A DNA stretch of 64,000 nt from Panorpa germanica (Eukaryota > Arthropoda > Insecta > Mecoptera > Panorpidae): the NCBI GenBank assembly GCA_963678705.1, contig OY783214.1:15686001-15750000 (forward strand), read 5' to 3'. Under the pieces are notes generated by a model, which saw only the letters and a program-made list of their open reading frames with translations, made no database searches and was not told the DNA's origin. The number at the start of each line of letters is the position of its first letter. The first letter of the stretch is position 1. Shown piece after piece: positions 1-13,468 of this stretch. The translations under genes were made by a program, and so were the position numbers.

Positions 1-560
1 GGAGATATTCAATATGAAGTGGACTTATTGTAGCAAAAATGAAGTGAAAGAAAAGTGGCAAGGTATGTGGAGCAATTCAGAGAAAGGAAGAAAGTTTTTT
101 AGTTTACAGTCTTCGGTGTGCGGACGTCGTTGGTGGTGGAAAGCCCAAGGTCCGAGAAGAGTGTTATCACTTATCTCGAGACTAAGGGTATACCATACAG
201 GGGCATTCGCACATCTTAAAATAAATCACTAGGTGCAAGAAGATATGTGCAATTGTGGAGGAGGGGTAGCAGATCCAGAATATTTGATATTTCAATGTAC
301 AGAAACGGAGGCCTACAGAAATAATTTGTACAGAGTTTTAGTAAAAAATGGAGTGGTGTTGCCAACGAGTATGCAGGAACTACTAAGATAGCTGAGGTGG
401 CCAGTGTGCTTAGTCCATAGACAGGTTATGGCATATAGCGGGTTAAAAATTTTAGATAGTAATAATAATAAATGAAATGTAAACATGTAAAATGTTAATA
501 AAATTAATTAAGAAGGGCGAAAAAAGGACCGCGGTCCTAAAAACCCCGTGAAGTATTATT
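1..560 (+). mobile_element. Decayed LINE (non-LTR retrotransposon) 3' end, open at the window edge
   Basis: The frame starting at 14 reads through residues such as WQGMWSNSEKGRKFFSLQSS and SRLRVYHTGAF to a TAG at 230-232. It continues in the same frame to a second TAG at 389-391. The second half contains MCNCGGG...DPEYLIFQC, which matches the C-terminal CxCG...H...C knuckle of I/R1/Jockey-type LINE ORF2 proteins, with the usual His replaced by Tyr. The internal stop and the lost His mark it as dead. A perfect 14-bp palindrome (AGGACCGCGGTCCT, 525-538) sits in the 3' UTR-like tail. The 5' part lies outside the window. The LINE assignment is by motif; the clade is not settled. Confidence 0.6.
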
Positions 561-2737
561 AAAAAGAAATATATATGTAATGTGAAAGTATATTGACTAC
601 GGTTTACTCATATTCTGTCTTACTACACATCTAGATATCAGAACTGATATTTAAATCAGCTGACAAAGCACTATCGGTATTCCTAATATCTTAGGGAGCA
701 TCATGCTGTTCTGGGGCTAGATACTAGATTCAATATACGTCACTCGAATTTGAAGTGAATATGGAGCGATTATTCGAAGCTTTCCGTTTCGTTCCGTTCT
801 TGTTTTCGGTTGTCAGTGTTTCCAGCAGATACTTCATCTGCACCAGATAACTCTGAATAAACACGTGCATAATACAAAACCACCTCGGAGAAGTTTTCAC
901 TTCAGTACTTTGGAATTGGTCTAACAGTGACACTCGTGTTTACAAAATACGCCGCCAGGGGTAGTAAGGAATAGTAGTTTCACAAATGTAGTTGGTCACA
1001 AATACATATATGTTACATAATTATATTTACTGAGTCTAAAAGAGTGCAGCTTTCTAGACTTTTTATGCCAAAAATGTATATATGAGTAGTGGTTCCTGGG
1101 ATCGGAAAATACAAATTAATTCACTACTAGTTAGTGAGCTTTATATATAATTAACATTTAAAGTAATAAAATCGATAAAATCAACTTTAAAAAAAAAGCT
1201 CTTTAAAGTTTTTTCAATACACTTATACAAAACGAAAGCTCTTTGATGTAACTGCTATTTATTTTCAAAGTATGGGATTTTCAGATCGGAAACAAATTTA
1301 TTTTTTAAATAACTTTCTGTACATTAGCCATGGCTTTTTGATTTATCTACTTATCCATCCAGATATACTTACATTCGAACTTTTAAGTGTTTAAAGCTTC
1401 TTGAATCGCATCAAAACATATGAGTTACCCTCTCTGTTTCTTAAAGCGTACGATGTTTATTAGATTTCTTTTTATTAGTATTTGCTTATGACTTTTCATG
1501 TTTCAGAAATTTTCAAATTATATAACTGGTCCTTATTTACTTTCTTTTATAAGAATATTGTATACATTATTTAAATTTAATAAAGTTTTCAACTTTTCGA
1601 TAACAAAAGTTTTAAATATGTCAATAAAGAGAATTAAAATTTTGAAGGTAACTTTTTTTTTGGTAAAATATTTTTTAAAGTTAATTCCCTTTAAGTTTTG
1701 TTGAACCAGTATTATAATATTAAATTTAATTTATTTCCGCAAACAAAAAGTTTATTTCTTTTATTAAAAATACATCTTAAAATATGAATATTATTTTTTT
1801 TTTAATTACTCGTTGATATGTCAGACAAGCAGTAGTTATTTTAGAAATTTGGCAACTAAAATGACGAACTGTACTCGTTAGGACGAAACAAATAATACAG
1901 TTAGCACTCGTACGCTATATGTTTTATAAAACAAATTTCAAATTCAATTCAAAATTTTGATATTTACCCTTTTAACACTAAGCCTTAGATGATGATACCA
2001 TTCGTCACAACATCTTTACCGCGTTGTAGGAATTCGCATTGCTGTATATAAATCATATATATTTTTTTGACTTGTTTAATTTTAAATAACATGTAAAAAC
2101 TTGCATATTTTTTAATGAATAACCTACCTCTCACATACCCGTACAAACTCGTAATTAATAAAACATCATGAGTATATAGTTTGCTTTGAAACTTTATTTA
2201 AAATGTTACTGACGTTCTGTATAAATTAACAAACTACTGTTAACAATGAAATTACTTTGTAGATACTAGTATGTGTGTGTGTGTGTGTGTATACACGTCC
2301 ATTGTTTAACTATTATATAATATTATTATTTTTTGTTGTAACAAAGTGAAAATCAACAGACTTTGGTTATTACTGGTATTGACACTATAAAACATGAACG
2401 CTTTGCTCACTGAGTTGGACTGCATGTATGCTTTCATCTATACAACATATACATTTACATATACCTAAACTTTATACGCTCTTGTACACACCTACAATTT
2501 TCTTTGTCCTATGCATTTCACGTGTAAACTGTATTTCAGTATTGTTTGTACACAAGTCTATAGAGTAGCTAGTACACTTTATGAAACACAGAATATTGTG
2601 CATGTCAAAGTTTTATTAAAATTATTAAAAATAAAAATATAAAATTATTTTTAATTCAAATTTTGAGTTTAAATAGGAACATTTTATGCAGATATATTAT
2701 AATAAATCAATTTTTATACAACTAACTTGAAAATTTA
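561..2737. other. AT-rich stretch without recognisable gene
   Basis: I see no convincing coding region. ORFs here are short and dominated by F/I/K/L/N/Y codons, as expected from AT-rich noncoding DNA. A (TG)n microsatellite lies at about 2270-2290. A slightly GC-richer patch at about 740-960 has no recognisable motif. Confidence 0.5.
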
Positions 2738-3316
2738 AATGGGCTTGTTACAATATCTATTTTCGTCTAACTTCTAACATTTTTTAGTGGTCGATTTTTC
2801 AATTGTTGATTGAAATTGATTTTAATAAATGTGTATTGGCGTGTCTATTTCATTAAATATCTAAATGTTGACGGAGATATAGCAATTAAAAATTTTAATT
2901 GTAGTTTTAGCGCTAGAAATGGTCGGTCAGTGCTGTGGTAATGTTTTGTAGCTGTTGGTAGTCGAAATAATCAAGTCAAGCCAAAGAATAATAAGATTTT
3001 ATTTTATTTAACCCTGCTAAGGCAGACATAATATTGAAATTTGATTGTTCCTTAAAAAGCTGTATAATATTTGATATTTTGTTATATAAATACATATAGC
3101 AGAGATTTATGAGGTGTAAGGTTGATAACCTGTATACTTGTCAGAGTTCTGTCAAGAATATATCTCTTTTACGCTCTGTTGTATAAAAGAGATAGCAACA
3201 TAGCGGTTATGAGGCAACATGCATTTGGAATGTTTTGACTTTTTCAATTATAAATATCTCCTAACATATAAGGAGTTATTAAACAATAAATGCATATTTA
3301 AGAGTCTAGTAAGTTT
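2738..3316 (+). mobile_element. GGGCTTGTGTCC MITE, copy 1 (old, right end lost)
   Basis: It begins AATGGGCTTGTTA and follows the complete copy at 57001-57633 almost throughout: the TTTTTTAGTGGTCGATTTTT block, GCGTGTCTATTT, TTTAGCGCTAGAAATGGTCG, CAGAGATTTATGAG and CATATAAGGAGTTATTAA. It carries a segment with CTCTGTTGTATAAAAGAGAT that the complete copies lack but the fragment at 51781-51943 shares, so these two form a subfamily. The right terminal inverted repeat is no longer recognisable. It is non-autonomous and has no ORF. Confidence 0.65.
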
Positions 3317-3487
3317 TTAAATTTTGAATATTAAAATGTGCATTTTTAAAATACGAACTAAATTAATAACTGAGAATATGACATTATTCTCAGTGGTATA
3401 TGGCGGTATTCAGTTTTAATAAAATATGTTGAAAATAAGCTACTTTTGACCGTTTTCGATTTTTTTTACATAACCTCACTTGATTTT

Positions 3488-3770
3488 AATCAAATTTGTA
3501 CACCGTGTGCAGTTTGGTCCAACTTGAAAGATAGGATAGCTTAAATCTCAATTTATTTATCTTATTGCTAATTATTTGTCTATTAATTATCTGTATATGA
3601 CATATGACATCGGGCGACGATGATGGCGACATCTGTTGACTAGATTGAGTAAATATTCTGTTGAGTAAATCGAAAACTGTTGACTAGATTGAGTAAATAT
3701 TCAATAGATGGCGCTATGTAATGTAATATGACAAAAACGTTAGGCACAGCAACGCGTGGCCGGGACAGCT
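3488..3770 (+). mobile_element. Candidate retroposon tail ending GGCCGGGACAGCTAGTA
   Basis: The segment runs from AATTTGTACACCGTGTGCAG through GATAGCTTAAATCTCAATTT and GATGGCGCTATGTAATG to GCAACGCGTGGCCGGGACAG. I associate this block order with a widespread insect repeat (RTE-like or SINE tail), from general familiarity and not from a comparison. It holds a 26-bp direct repeat (3633-3658 and 3677-3702) containing GACTAGATTGAGTAAATATT. A related end on the other strand may lie at about 20150-20200 (AGCTGACTCAACAGACGTTG). Confidence 0.3.
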
Positions 3771-6700
3771 AGTAATATTATATATTATACGTAGAAAGAT
3801 TAAGAGAATCTTAAGTAGCAGGCGATGCATATTTATTTTTATAAAAACACATAAAAAACGCGTAATGTCTATTAAAAATATATATTAGAGCCATTTGAAA
3901 AACCAAAAGCCACCGCTTTCATGTAATTTTTCTTTAATAAAAGAAAAAATAATATTAAATGTTATATTAAAAAATATTTTGCATATACATTGTAATGATA
4001 ATGTAAACGGAACGGCGTGGTGAGGAGAGGAGAAGAGAGGAAAGACAAGGAATGGAGACCCTGGTGAGAAGAAGGGATTACGCGAATATTTATTGGCATA
4101 AAGAAAATGTAAATAGCAAGTAAAATACTTCGTATTTATGAAAAATACTTGGAAAAGTGTAGGAAATCATTTTAGAAAAAATTTAATTTAAAATAAAATG
4201 TAAATAATATTAAAACTTATATACCTACATGTATATATATATATATATATATGTAGTCTAAAAAAATAATGATGTTCCTTTTGGTTGTATTAGGAGTCTC
4301 TGTTAACAATATGGTATTACTGATATAAAGTAGCTTTCGAGAAGAGCTTTTGTGAAGAGCACAAAACTTGGACTTGAGAACTTATAACAAAATCTTCTTA
4401 CGTTGTACAACAATATAATAAAGTTAAAGAAGATAGAAAAACATATTATGTTATAACTCGTATATACACATATATATCTCTCAATAAGTTAGTAGGTTGA
4501 CACATAGATTATAGAACAGCCACTATTGACAAATCAATCTGATTTTTCAAAAAGTCATTGCTTTGCTTGAACAATATTTTTACCCATTAAAAAGCAAAGA
4601 ATTGTCAACACACAAAATACAGATTTTTCTATGTCAGAATGTCATGTTATTTTGTATAGGTCCTTTAGACTCAACCATTCAACAAAATCAATACAGTAAT
4701 CAAAGAGTATTGCCTCATTTATGTAGTTAATGTCCGCGTACATGCATGAAAATATTTATACAATTTTAGTAAGCAGAGGCATACTTAGGGGGATGGGGGA
4801 TCGATCAGACTCCATTCGCAAATAGACACCCAGAACCTATATTTGGAGTCAACGATGACTAGATAAAACTAATTTTGCGTGAGATCTAAATAAGGCCTCG
4901 GCTCGAAACGGTTTACATAAAATCGATTTTGCGTATGAGCTAAAAAGAAAGTTTCTATATTGAATACAGCTCCAGGCCCCCTTCAGCCTTAGTACGCTAC
5001 TGCTCGTATCAACGCACAAAAACATCAATAAGCAGTTCATTATTTCTGTATAACTCCAATCATTTCTGTTCCATAAGGTTTAAAATGTATATTTAATAAA
5101 CATCAAAGCAAGATTTATAACAGTCGGTTATACTCGTAACGAATCAAATGTAAACTGTGATCCAGAATTAATGAAGGCAAAACATAATGAAAGTGTTTTG
5201 TTCTGATTAAATGGAATTATTCATATTATTAAAATGTTTTTACATTTAAAACAGAAACAAACAGTAAAAGAGATAATTAATTTTAGCTTTCTTATAGAAG
5301 CTTAACCAAACGCGACGTGATTTCTTTATTTATTTGAGCTTTTCTTATAAAAGCTCTTCTATTTATTCTATCCACTCGTATTTATTTACGTTCTTTTGTA
5401 GTTAAGGAAAATAGAGCTTTATTTCTATGTTTGCTGGAAATTGATTAAGATAACATATATATTTTTGTAACAAGAGAAGATACTTTACTTTCATTAAATA
5501 AGAGTTAAGTCATTTCCGGTAGAATATTATTTTAACTTTGAAATTAATTACGTTCACAAAGAAAAAGATCATTCTGAAAGACACTGCTATGAAAAGTTTG
5601 TAGTGTAAATTAATGTTATTGAATTCAAAGGACGAAAAAATGGATAATAATCTAGACAAATATTTCAATTTTAAATTCGAGTAGAATACAAATTTAAAAA
5701 AAGAATTATAAATTATTTTATGAAGCATACGTTTTTCTCTATTAGCCTGTTCATATATAGTAAACAATTTGGATGATAAATGAAAGTCCTCAATAGCAAT
5801 AGAGAATTAAAAAAATTCAACTTCAATTCAAAACAAAACGCAACGGGAGAACGGTCAAGTAGTGCTCATAAAGCGAATAGCTATAGAGCTCATGAATTCA
5901 TATTGTTTTTGAATTATTTGCAAATAAAAGAAAATAAAAGCAATTTAAATTTTTAATTATAATATTTTAATAAAAGTACCCCTTTACCATTTCAAGTTTA
6001 TTCATGGTTTCATATAATAAGCTTTATTTTTAATTAAGATAAAGTTATGAGTATTTGAAATTTAATACTAGTGGGTACATAAATGCTACATAGGGATTCT
6101 GTACTGGCTGCGAGATATCAAAGCAACTATGTTTTCAGTTGAAATGAATGTAGAAATATAATTTTATATATAATACTACACACAGGGAAATGTAAAAATT
6201 ATTAGAAGATATTATATGAGTTTCAAAATAAGCTGGACTATAACTAACTCGACTACGCTGATTTTCCATTGAAACTTTTCTAAATAAAGTTGTTAACATA
6301 TATAGTAAAAGTTTTCTTAACAACCCAGCCTTATTCTCTAAGGATTAAGGATGTTGTTGATTACATCTTACATTGATTACACTATTTGTTTATAATAAAC
6401 ATGTATTTGTACAGTTCAATTTTCAATTGAATAGAAATTTTGACACAACGTTGCATTCTAATATGCGCATGTTTTAGAAAATCGTAAATTTATATGGCTT
6501 TATTTAAGCATGAATCGTCGCCAAATTTTCTTAATTTAAAGTGTACAATTATCCGTTAGTTACTACACTTACTTCCATGGAATACGGGTATGTCACAGCT
6601 TTTCTTAGAGCTTTAAGCTCTAAGATTATACCCTACACGTAATCACTACACGGCGTAGTTCACATCGGTAATCCATTTCATCTTCCTTCAGGTGCGTTCA

Positions 6701-6804
6701 GATAGACTCACTCAGCCATGGTTTAGAATACTACACCGTCTAAGACATTATTTTCTTAATACATCGCACTGATAATTAAATTCTATTATTACACGACTTA
6801 CTAA
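3771..6804. other. AT-rich stretch without recognisable gene
   Basis: No gene can be supported. It holds a purine-rich patch at 4010-4080, an (AT)n tract inside a 32-bp palindrome at 4225-4256 (CTACAT...ATGTAG), and a perfect 21-bp inverted repeat with a one-base centre at 6604-6624 (CTTAGAGCTT/AAGCTCTAAG). A weak minus-strand ORF at 4849-5040 has no recognisable motif. Confidence 0.5.
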
Positions 6805-7062
6805 GGAGATGTATTTGATTACATTCGTACTGCAAACAGATATATCAATCCGAAACGAAGCCTACATAGAAGTGGCACTCGATATCCCAAACTCGGCAAG
6901 CAAACAAATGCCAAATCCCAAAGACTTATAAATATCGCTTTAGCGAAGCGTAGAGCTAAAACAGGCAAGGAAAGTTCTAAGGGATTGTTTGTGTTATATG
7001 TGTATAGTGACCCAGTAGCAGGAGACAATTGGCTTTACATCGTGGACGTCTTGTTGTTTTGA
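6805..7062 (+). pseudogene. 85-codon open frame without a start codon; possible fossil exon
   Basis: A plus-strand frame is open from just after a TAA (6802-6804) to a TGA at 7060-7062 and has no ATG at its beginning. The deduced peptide is basic and not simply AT-driven: it includes RYINPKRSLHRSGTRYPKLG, then INIALAKRRAKTGKESSKG, and ends in SDPVAGDNWLYIVDVLLF. The segment is visibly richer in G+C than its surroundings. An AG immediately precedes the open frame, which could be a relic splice acceptor. I do not recognise the protein. It may be a piece of a transposon ORF, an exon of an unrecognised gene, or chance. Confidence 0.25.
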
Positions 7063-10000
7063 TTTTTTGATGTGTTTTAAAGGTAATAAAGGTTTAAATG
7101 ATGGCAATCAAAATCAATTTCTTTGACATATTTCTTTATTACTGAGTCTTTGGATAAAGATAATTTTACTTGTATATAGTAGACATAATTTTCGATAACA
7201 TTTTAGTAAATCTAATAGTACATTACTTTTATTGTATACGCATTTATGGCGTTACAAACAACTTAGATTTTTTACATTCCATTTCTGAATTAACAAAACC
7301 AAATATTAAATTCTTTCCTTCCGTTTTAATGTTCTTCATCTTCTATTTTTTTATTTCCGTCATCCACCTTTTTCATTCTTTGTTCACTAGCCACATTTTT
7401 CTGACTTAACCTCCTTTCTCCCTGGACGAAAACCAACACTAGCACCATCTATGGTCCAAATATTCGTTTTGGTATTTACTGTTAGAAATTATAGATGTAC
7501 GTGTCAGTTATATTCTTCCTTTTGCCCCCACCTTAAGACACTCTGATTCTCCTTAACCTAAACGTTTTTGATAGCATAATCCTGGTCATTCTTCCCTGCA
7601 CTAAGGAGACATCGCACCAACAGTCAATTCAATCCTAATCAAACATTTCACATTCCTTTCACTCTTAGCAAACCCGTTTCGTTCCAATTATCAACGAACG
7701 ATCATTGTTCTAGTTATAAAAAGTGAAATAAAGTTAATTCAAATTAAGATTGTATATAGATAACTTGTAAATTAGAGATATTTAAATTAAAGCCAGTTTT
7801 TGTTTTTGGTTCGAACTGATTTACAGCCAGTTAAGTTACGTCAAAGCAAGATCACCAACATGTAGACTCTTGACTTCGTTCCACCTCCTTTTCCATTCCT
7901 CCTCCTTTCTTCTCTATATCTCCCTTATGCACCTTCTCCTCTCAATAAATCCTTTATCTTCTTTTCATGAAGAATCCTGAACTCTTATATACTCGAACGT
8001 CTCTTTTACTCGCTTACGTATTCTACAGACCCTCCCCTCCATTTATTTGCAGTATAAGTTACGCTCCTCTTCATTTCTTATTCTGAACCGTGCTATATTG
8101 TAGATCTAATAATTCGTAAATTATTATTAACTATCAATTACGTATTAGATCGAACTCAGCCAGTGAACGAAGAGGTTTACATTGGAAACTTGGGGATAAA
8201 ATCGTGCGTGCATCTTTTACAAGAAAATAATATCCTGCTACTGGTCTATGTTTTAGTTTGTACCGCTTTTAGGATACCCTTGTGCAAACACACAAAACTC
8301 GCAAACTCACAAACCCACATCTCAGCAACTCGTCAGAGATAGATGGTCCATGTACAATGAGTTCCAGATATAAAAAATACATGAACTAAGAAACATAATA
8401 CATGAGTTTATATACAGATGTTGGAACAGATACCGACATTAGATACAGCGCAGCACCTTATGTATTCATATAAAGCGGATTACAGAAATTGTTTTCAGCT
8501 AAAAATAAATAAATAAGAAAACGGGAACCGGAAGAACGAAGCGAGACAAGAAGTTGTTAAATTTATCTGAGTAGACAAGGTTGTAAGAAGATTTTAGGGG
8601 AAATATATGAGATTTACAAAATTGATAAATACAGTAATTTACAGAGGATTATTTGTACTGGGTAAACTGAAGCTGTGCACGTGCAGCCACGTGCAAAATG
8701 GAACTGATTTCAGGATTATATGGCTAGGTATTATCAAATAATAAAATTCTTCTTGGATGGGAAATATATTGTGGTTGATACGGTTTCAACTTTTTTGTAT
8801 TTTGTTCAAAATGAATTAATTTTTTGTTTACTTTAGCGTCGCATAAATCATGGCTCTCTTAAGGTAGTTGTCGTGCTGTAAGACTCATAGGTAGACTCTT
8901 GTATTTTTAATTAAGAAAACTAGTCGGAATATAATCTTTTACAATAGCATATCTTAGGAATATAGAAAATTGTTGAACATGTAGTTATTTCAATAGAACA
9001 ACGTAAAATTGAGCATTTTATTAATAAATAAATATAGCAGTACAAATATCATTCCAGTTCATTAATGAGATATCTCCGTATATTGATATGCTATGCATTG
9101 CAACAGAATTCGACAAGTTTATTTTTGCATGTGAGTCAATATTCAAATTTCGATATATAAAATATTTGATAGTGTTTGTACGGGTTTTGTATGTATCACG
9201 ACTCTGCCGATATAGACTTGGTAGAACTTATTAAGAATTTATGATCCTTAAAAAAATTTTCTTAGGAAGGTCACATGAATTGTATGTTATATATCTTTGT
9301 TTACGTAACAGATAAGTTTTGTTATTAAACCTTAAATACTAGTAACCGTGTATATCACGAATGTAAGTCAGCTGTAGTCTAATTACTCTAATCCGCTGTT
9401 CAATTTCAATGTCGATACGAACAGAAACATGAACGAAATTCAAGCACGATCCTAATTAAAAAGTTGAAGTTCAAATTTCAAACTGAGCCTAAATAAAAAA
9501 GGCTATAAGAGATCCCCACAGTAAACTGTCGTTTCTCACTTAATCCTACAGGGATTAAACGAACTGCACCCTATTTAATTCAAGGGATGTAAAACACTGG
9601 ATAGACGGTAGACCCTTTTCTTTCACGGTCCACCACCAATGGATTGCCGACGGCTGCCGGCTACGTTGTGTACATCTTGGTAATTACTCTCCACAATCGG
9701 TTGTAGAGTTTTCGAAAAAGTAATACTGGTCATATTTCATTGGAGATACGACTAGCTACCCCCTCCGCCTCCCCTCCTACTTGTTTACCTTACAGATTTA
9801 TGGGCAAAACCTTTTGTTTGTAGAAAACTTTAACGTAATGTAGGTCTTATCTATTTTTAGATTTCATTTTAATTATTTCAGAAATTTGGGTATACATAGA
9901 AACAGATGATATATTTTTATGCTTAAAAATGTATCTCTAAAAGTATCTAAAACTTTTTTAAGTTAAAGAATTTAAACATTGTTAGAATACAATTAGGACA

Positions 10001-11109
10001 ACACAGAGGGCTAGATATCTGTGTCTTCAGGTTCAATCTTGAGACCAGATTTATATTTTCTGGGTTTGGTTATTATCAAACTAAATTGATTATGTACATA
10101 CATAATTATAAACTTATTAGGTAGCAGTGTAACTCATTGCTAACTACAACGTAGGTTGTCAGTGATAAATAAATTAAATTTACAAAAAGAATACATTATT
10201 TGCACTGATATATAATTGCATAATTTCGATATTCCTTAGTATGCTAATTTATGTGCAAAACGAGCTTGCCAAAGATATGAAAACTATTTAATTTCCGAAT
10301 GATTTTACTTTTCTATTTGCATTACCAAGACATGGTTATTCATCATAACAAATACTTCACACTTTATTACTAATCAATGATCATTTAGAACAAAACTTAA
10401 CAGTAAAGTTCTTCAAGCTTCATGATCACCCCCTTGCATCTTCTTCTCTTCTTATTCCGCTATATCGTAGTACATCTTTCACGCTTATTACTTTACTGCA
10501 GATTATACTCGTATTTCAACAAATACAACACAAGCTCAGTGTTGCGTGACTCGACATCGATGTTGGCGTCGGTTTTATACTCTTAGAGCTTTTAAGTTGC
10601 TAAAGCCGTTTCCGTATTCCAATAAAAGCTTTGTCTTATTGCGTTTATGTTTCCGAATCAAACATTAAATAAGTGGAAATATTGAGTTCATAAATTCAAA
10701 CAACCACAACAACATTTTGTCTTTAAGTAACATAAAGAGTTTATCTTAAGCTGTTAAGAAATAAATAAGTAACATGAGGTTAGGTCAAAGTTCATGACTA
10801 ATGCTATGCGTATTTTTAAAAATTATATTTAAGTACATTGGTCACCTACCCATGTAGAAAATGTAACGCATTGTCGTTAGCTTGTATGGCTGGCTATTGC
10901 GAAACTAGCACTGCAAATAAATTTTCTATATGAGAAAGAAAAAACGATCCTTTAAATTAGATTGAGGCAAGCTAGAAACTGTTAAACTTTGTACCTGGGT
11001 AGCTTATTAAAAGTCTGTTGCTCTAGACTTACAGTAGGCTTGCAATAAGTTCAATTTGTACGGTAGGTGTCCAATGTCCGACCGTATCAATTTATTATTT
11101 CATTTAATT
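7063..11109. other. AT-rich stretch without recognisable gene
   Basis: No gene can be supported. A pyrimidine-rich region at 7860-8050 looks like the complement of a purine-rich LINE tail but has no diagnostic motif. A GC-richer patch at 9600-9690 holds a short minus-strand frame (containing IHWWWTVKEKGLPSIQCF) that I do not recognise. Two CACGTG motifs at 8678-8693 are listed separately. Confidence 0.5.
8678..8693. promoter_or_regulatory. Pair of CACGTG E-boxes
   Basis: CACGTG occurs at 8678-8683 and again at 8688-8693, exactly 10 bp apart, which is close to one helical turn; each is embedded in GCACGTGC or CCACGTGC. bHLH factors of the Myc/Max and CLOCK/CYCLE type bind CACGTG. No gene is recognisable nearby, so function is only a possibility. 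Confidence 0.2.
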
Positions 11110-11395
11110 AAGTCCTGAAACGCCGCTCCCCTCTTCAGTCTGCTGAACGTAGTCCTGTCTTCCACTAGGTTGGTCACTAATATTTTTGGATGCTCCCAAC
11201 TCGGTCTTTGTATTTTTTTGTTTAAAGTTTAATTTCTTCTCTCACTAGTATAGTTAAATCATGATGCTGTATTTCGTTTGTAATATATCAAGATACGTCT
11301 ACAATCATGCGTAGTGCTTTTGATTGAAATCTTAGTAAGATCTCAATGTTTGAGTCAGCTGATGTGTCTCACAGTTGTAATCCATACATATTGGC
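11110..11395 (-). mobile_element. Jockey-like LINE fossil, C-terminal part of ORF2
   Basis: On the minus strand one frame reads SNIEILLRFQSKALRMIVDV, then a stop, YITNEI, and LTILVREEIKL followed by KYKDRVGS. This matches the order of conserved blocks after the reverse transcriptase in Jockey-type ORF2 proteins (N-I-x-I-x-x-R-F-Q-S-K-x-L-R-x-I, then V-x-x-E-I). An upstream stretch with GLN/Tyr codons (KPI..MDY) is in a different frame. Stops and at least one frameshift show an old, dead copy. Boundaries are approximate. Confidence 0.55.
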
Positions 11396-13468
11396 TTAAG
11401 TAAACATTTATACAATAACAAGCTAAGCCAGACCACGTTTCGCTGTGACCAGTCTGATATAAAATGAATGGGAAAGTAAATGCACACACACAATCACAGA
11501 CGACGATCAACTGTAAAGAAATGAATACGATTTTCGAAAACACGCGCGTTTTCAAATTCAATGTTGTGACAAAATTTCAACCCCAATCTACCGACTAGTT
11601 TTCGAGTTTTGCGAGCACAAACATATGATAACGAAACTTTTTTAAATCATTACTTCCACAACGTTAAAAATACAGAGTGGAAATAACATTCACAATACAT
11701 GTTATATCAGATTACGAGTTACAGAGTAGAAACCAACGACATCGACAAATACAGTCAAGTGAATATTGAATACAGAGAACAAAATAATCTGGTCTAGTGG
11801 TCAAATGGTCTGATGGTCCAGTTACTACTGTCTGTACTAGTCTAGCGGAGATCACAAAATCGCAACAGTGTTCCAAATGTATTTCATGTGATAATCAAAC
11901 TGAATGCAATACTCGTATGTTTAGCATCAGCTTTATGTTTAGAGCTGCAATGTAATATTTAGGTCAAACCACAACTACTGCACTCTCACGAGTATGTTAA
12001 ATAACGAACATTTATGTTTAGTGAATATAGTCGTTTATTTTGAAAGTGGGACAAGTGCTGTTTTTATTTTATTACATACATACCACCAATCAATAAAAAA
12101 ATATATTAAATATTGTTCATTTATTACTGTTAAAGAAAATACAGGATTCCTCAAAAAAAAAGTCGCAGGTTAGTGCGTGCTACGTTCAGAAATTTAAGGC
12201 ACAGCAACCTGGCTTCAAATCTTGTGACTGTGTTTAGCTGGTACGTATTGCCATCCCTTATAGTTTACGTCGATTGTTTCCATCTACGCTCGTTAGGAGT
12301 GTTCAAAGATGTTCCAGAATTCATGAGCTATCTACGACCCACGTAACAACTAATCTTGTGACCTTTTAAGCAGATAAGTTGTATTAGTTTATAAACTAAT
12401 TCAACTTATCCCATCTAACTACAAGTATAATCTAAGGAGTGCGTAATCTAACAATAATGCCAACACTCCAAGGAAGATCTTCTCCCTTATTTCTATATTC
12501 AAATTAAATAACATATTCCCCAAGATCAAAAATAGAAGATTCATTTGGGATGCAAATACGTTACAATTTTATTAGCTAGATGTGCTATCATTTTAATTAA
12601 TAATTAATATAGTTACGAGTCAAAACGTGTTTCTATATAAAAGTTACAACAAAATGTAATTAAGTGAAAAAGTAGAGAATCTTATTATCTACAAAAAAGC
12701 TCTTCACAAAAATTTTGTGGAAGTTGTACTTTTCAAGTTAAAGAGAGAAAAACTGTTTGCATCCTTATATTTAAGATGACGAATGGTTGTACTTTCCAAC
12801 CCGAAAATGTAACGAATTTCCTTGACTACTAACAGTTTTATATCAATAAGTTTTTCATTCATAATCAATAGCAATTACTTAGCAATTAACGTATTCATGC
12901 TATTAAATCAATCTACTTAGATCTTGTTTTTGATTTAATACTTAAAATATTTACACTATTATAACTGGTGCCATAACATATGTCACTAACTTCAGCAACG
13001 GAAAGCATTTGCCATAGAATATAAATTAGGACACTAGTACGATGGATTTTCCAACAATAATTCAGAAATAACTTCCGCATACATTTGCCAAATATAATTC
13101 GAGTATTCGATGTAAACAAAATCAATATGAAATTCAGAACAGTTAGAAAATATCAGGAGCTGAATTGTTTTTGTGTAATTCAAAAATAATATCAAGATTA
13201 CAATGTCAATGTCAGACACTTTCTTTTCATCCGTTTCTTTTAATCAAAATACAATTCATATAGATAATTATTAATAGAGGTACAGTTCCGCCGTGTTGCT
13301 TTTCAAAATATGGCCACTTTAAAATACTTTTGCACACCTCGTCCTTGTTTGATGGACGATGCGGTGCCGCTAACTCTCACTTAGATAACTTAGAAAACTA
13401 GACACGCTCTATTTTATGCGTTCTTCTTATATGCAATGTTTTTATTATACAGTCTACAATGTCACTAA
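11396..13468. other. Intergenic, with one end of a dispersed repeat
   Basis: No gene can be supported. About 90 bp at 11451-11540 recur in the same orientation at 18160-18260; both contain ATGAATGrGAAAGTAA, CACACACrC, CACAGACGA and ATTCGAAAA-like blocks, so this is a dispersed repeat. A tRNA-like segment is listed at 12161-12229. Confidence 0.5.
12161..12229 (+). other. tRNA-like segment, possibly a SINE head
   Basis: A 7-bp acceptor-like stem (AGTCGCA with TGTGACT, one G-T pair) encloses 55 nt with an A-box-like GGTTAGTGCGTGCTA and a B-box-like GGCTTCAAATCTT. Both boxes deviate from consensus, and I could not fold clean D and anticodon arms. A functional tRNA is unlikely; a tRNA-derived SINE head or a tRNA pseudogene is possible. 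Confidence 0.25.
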
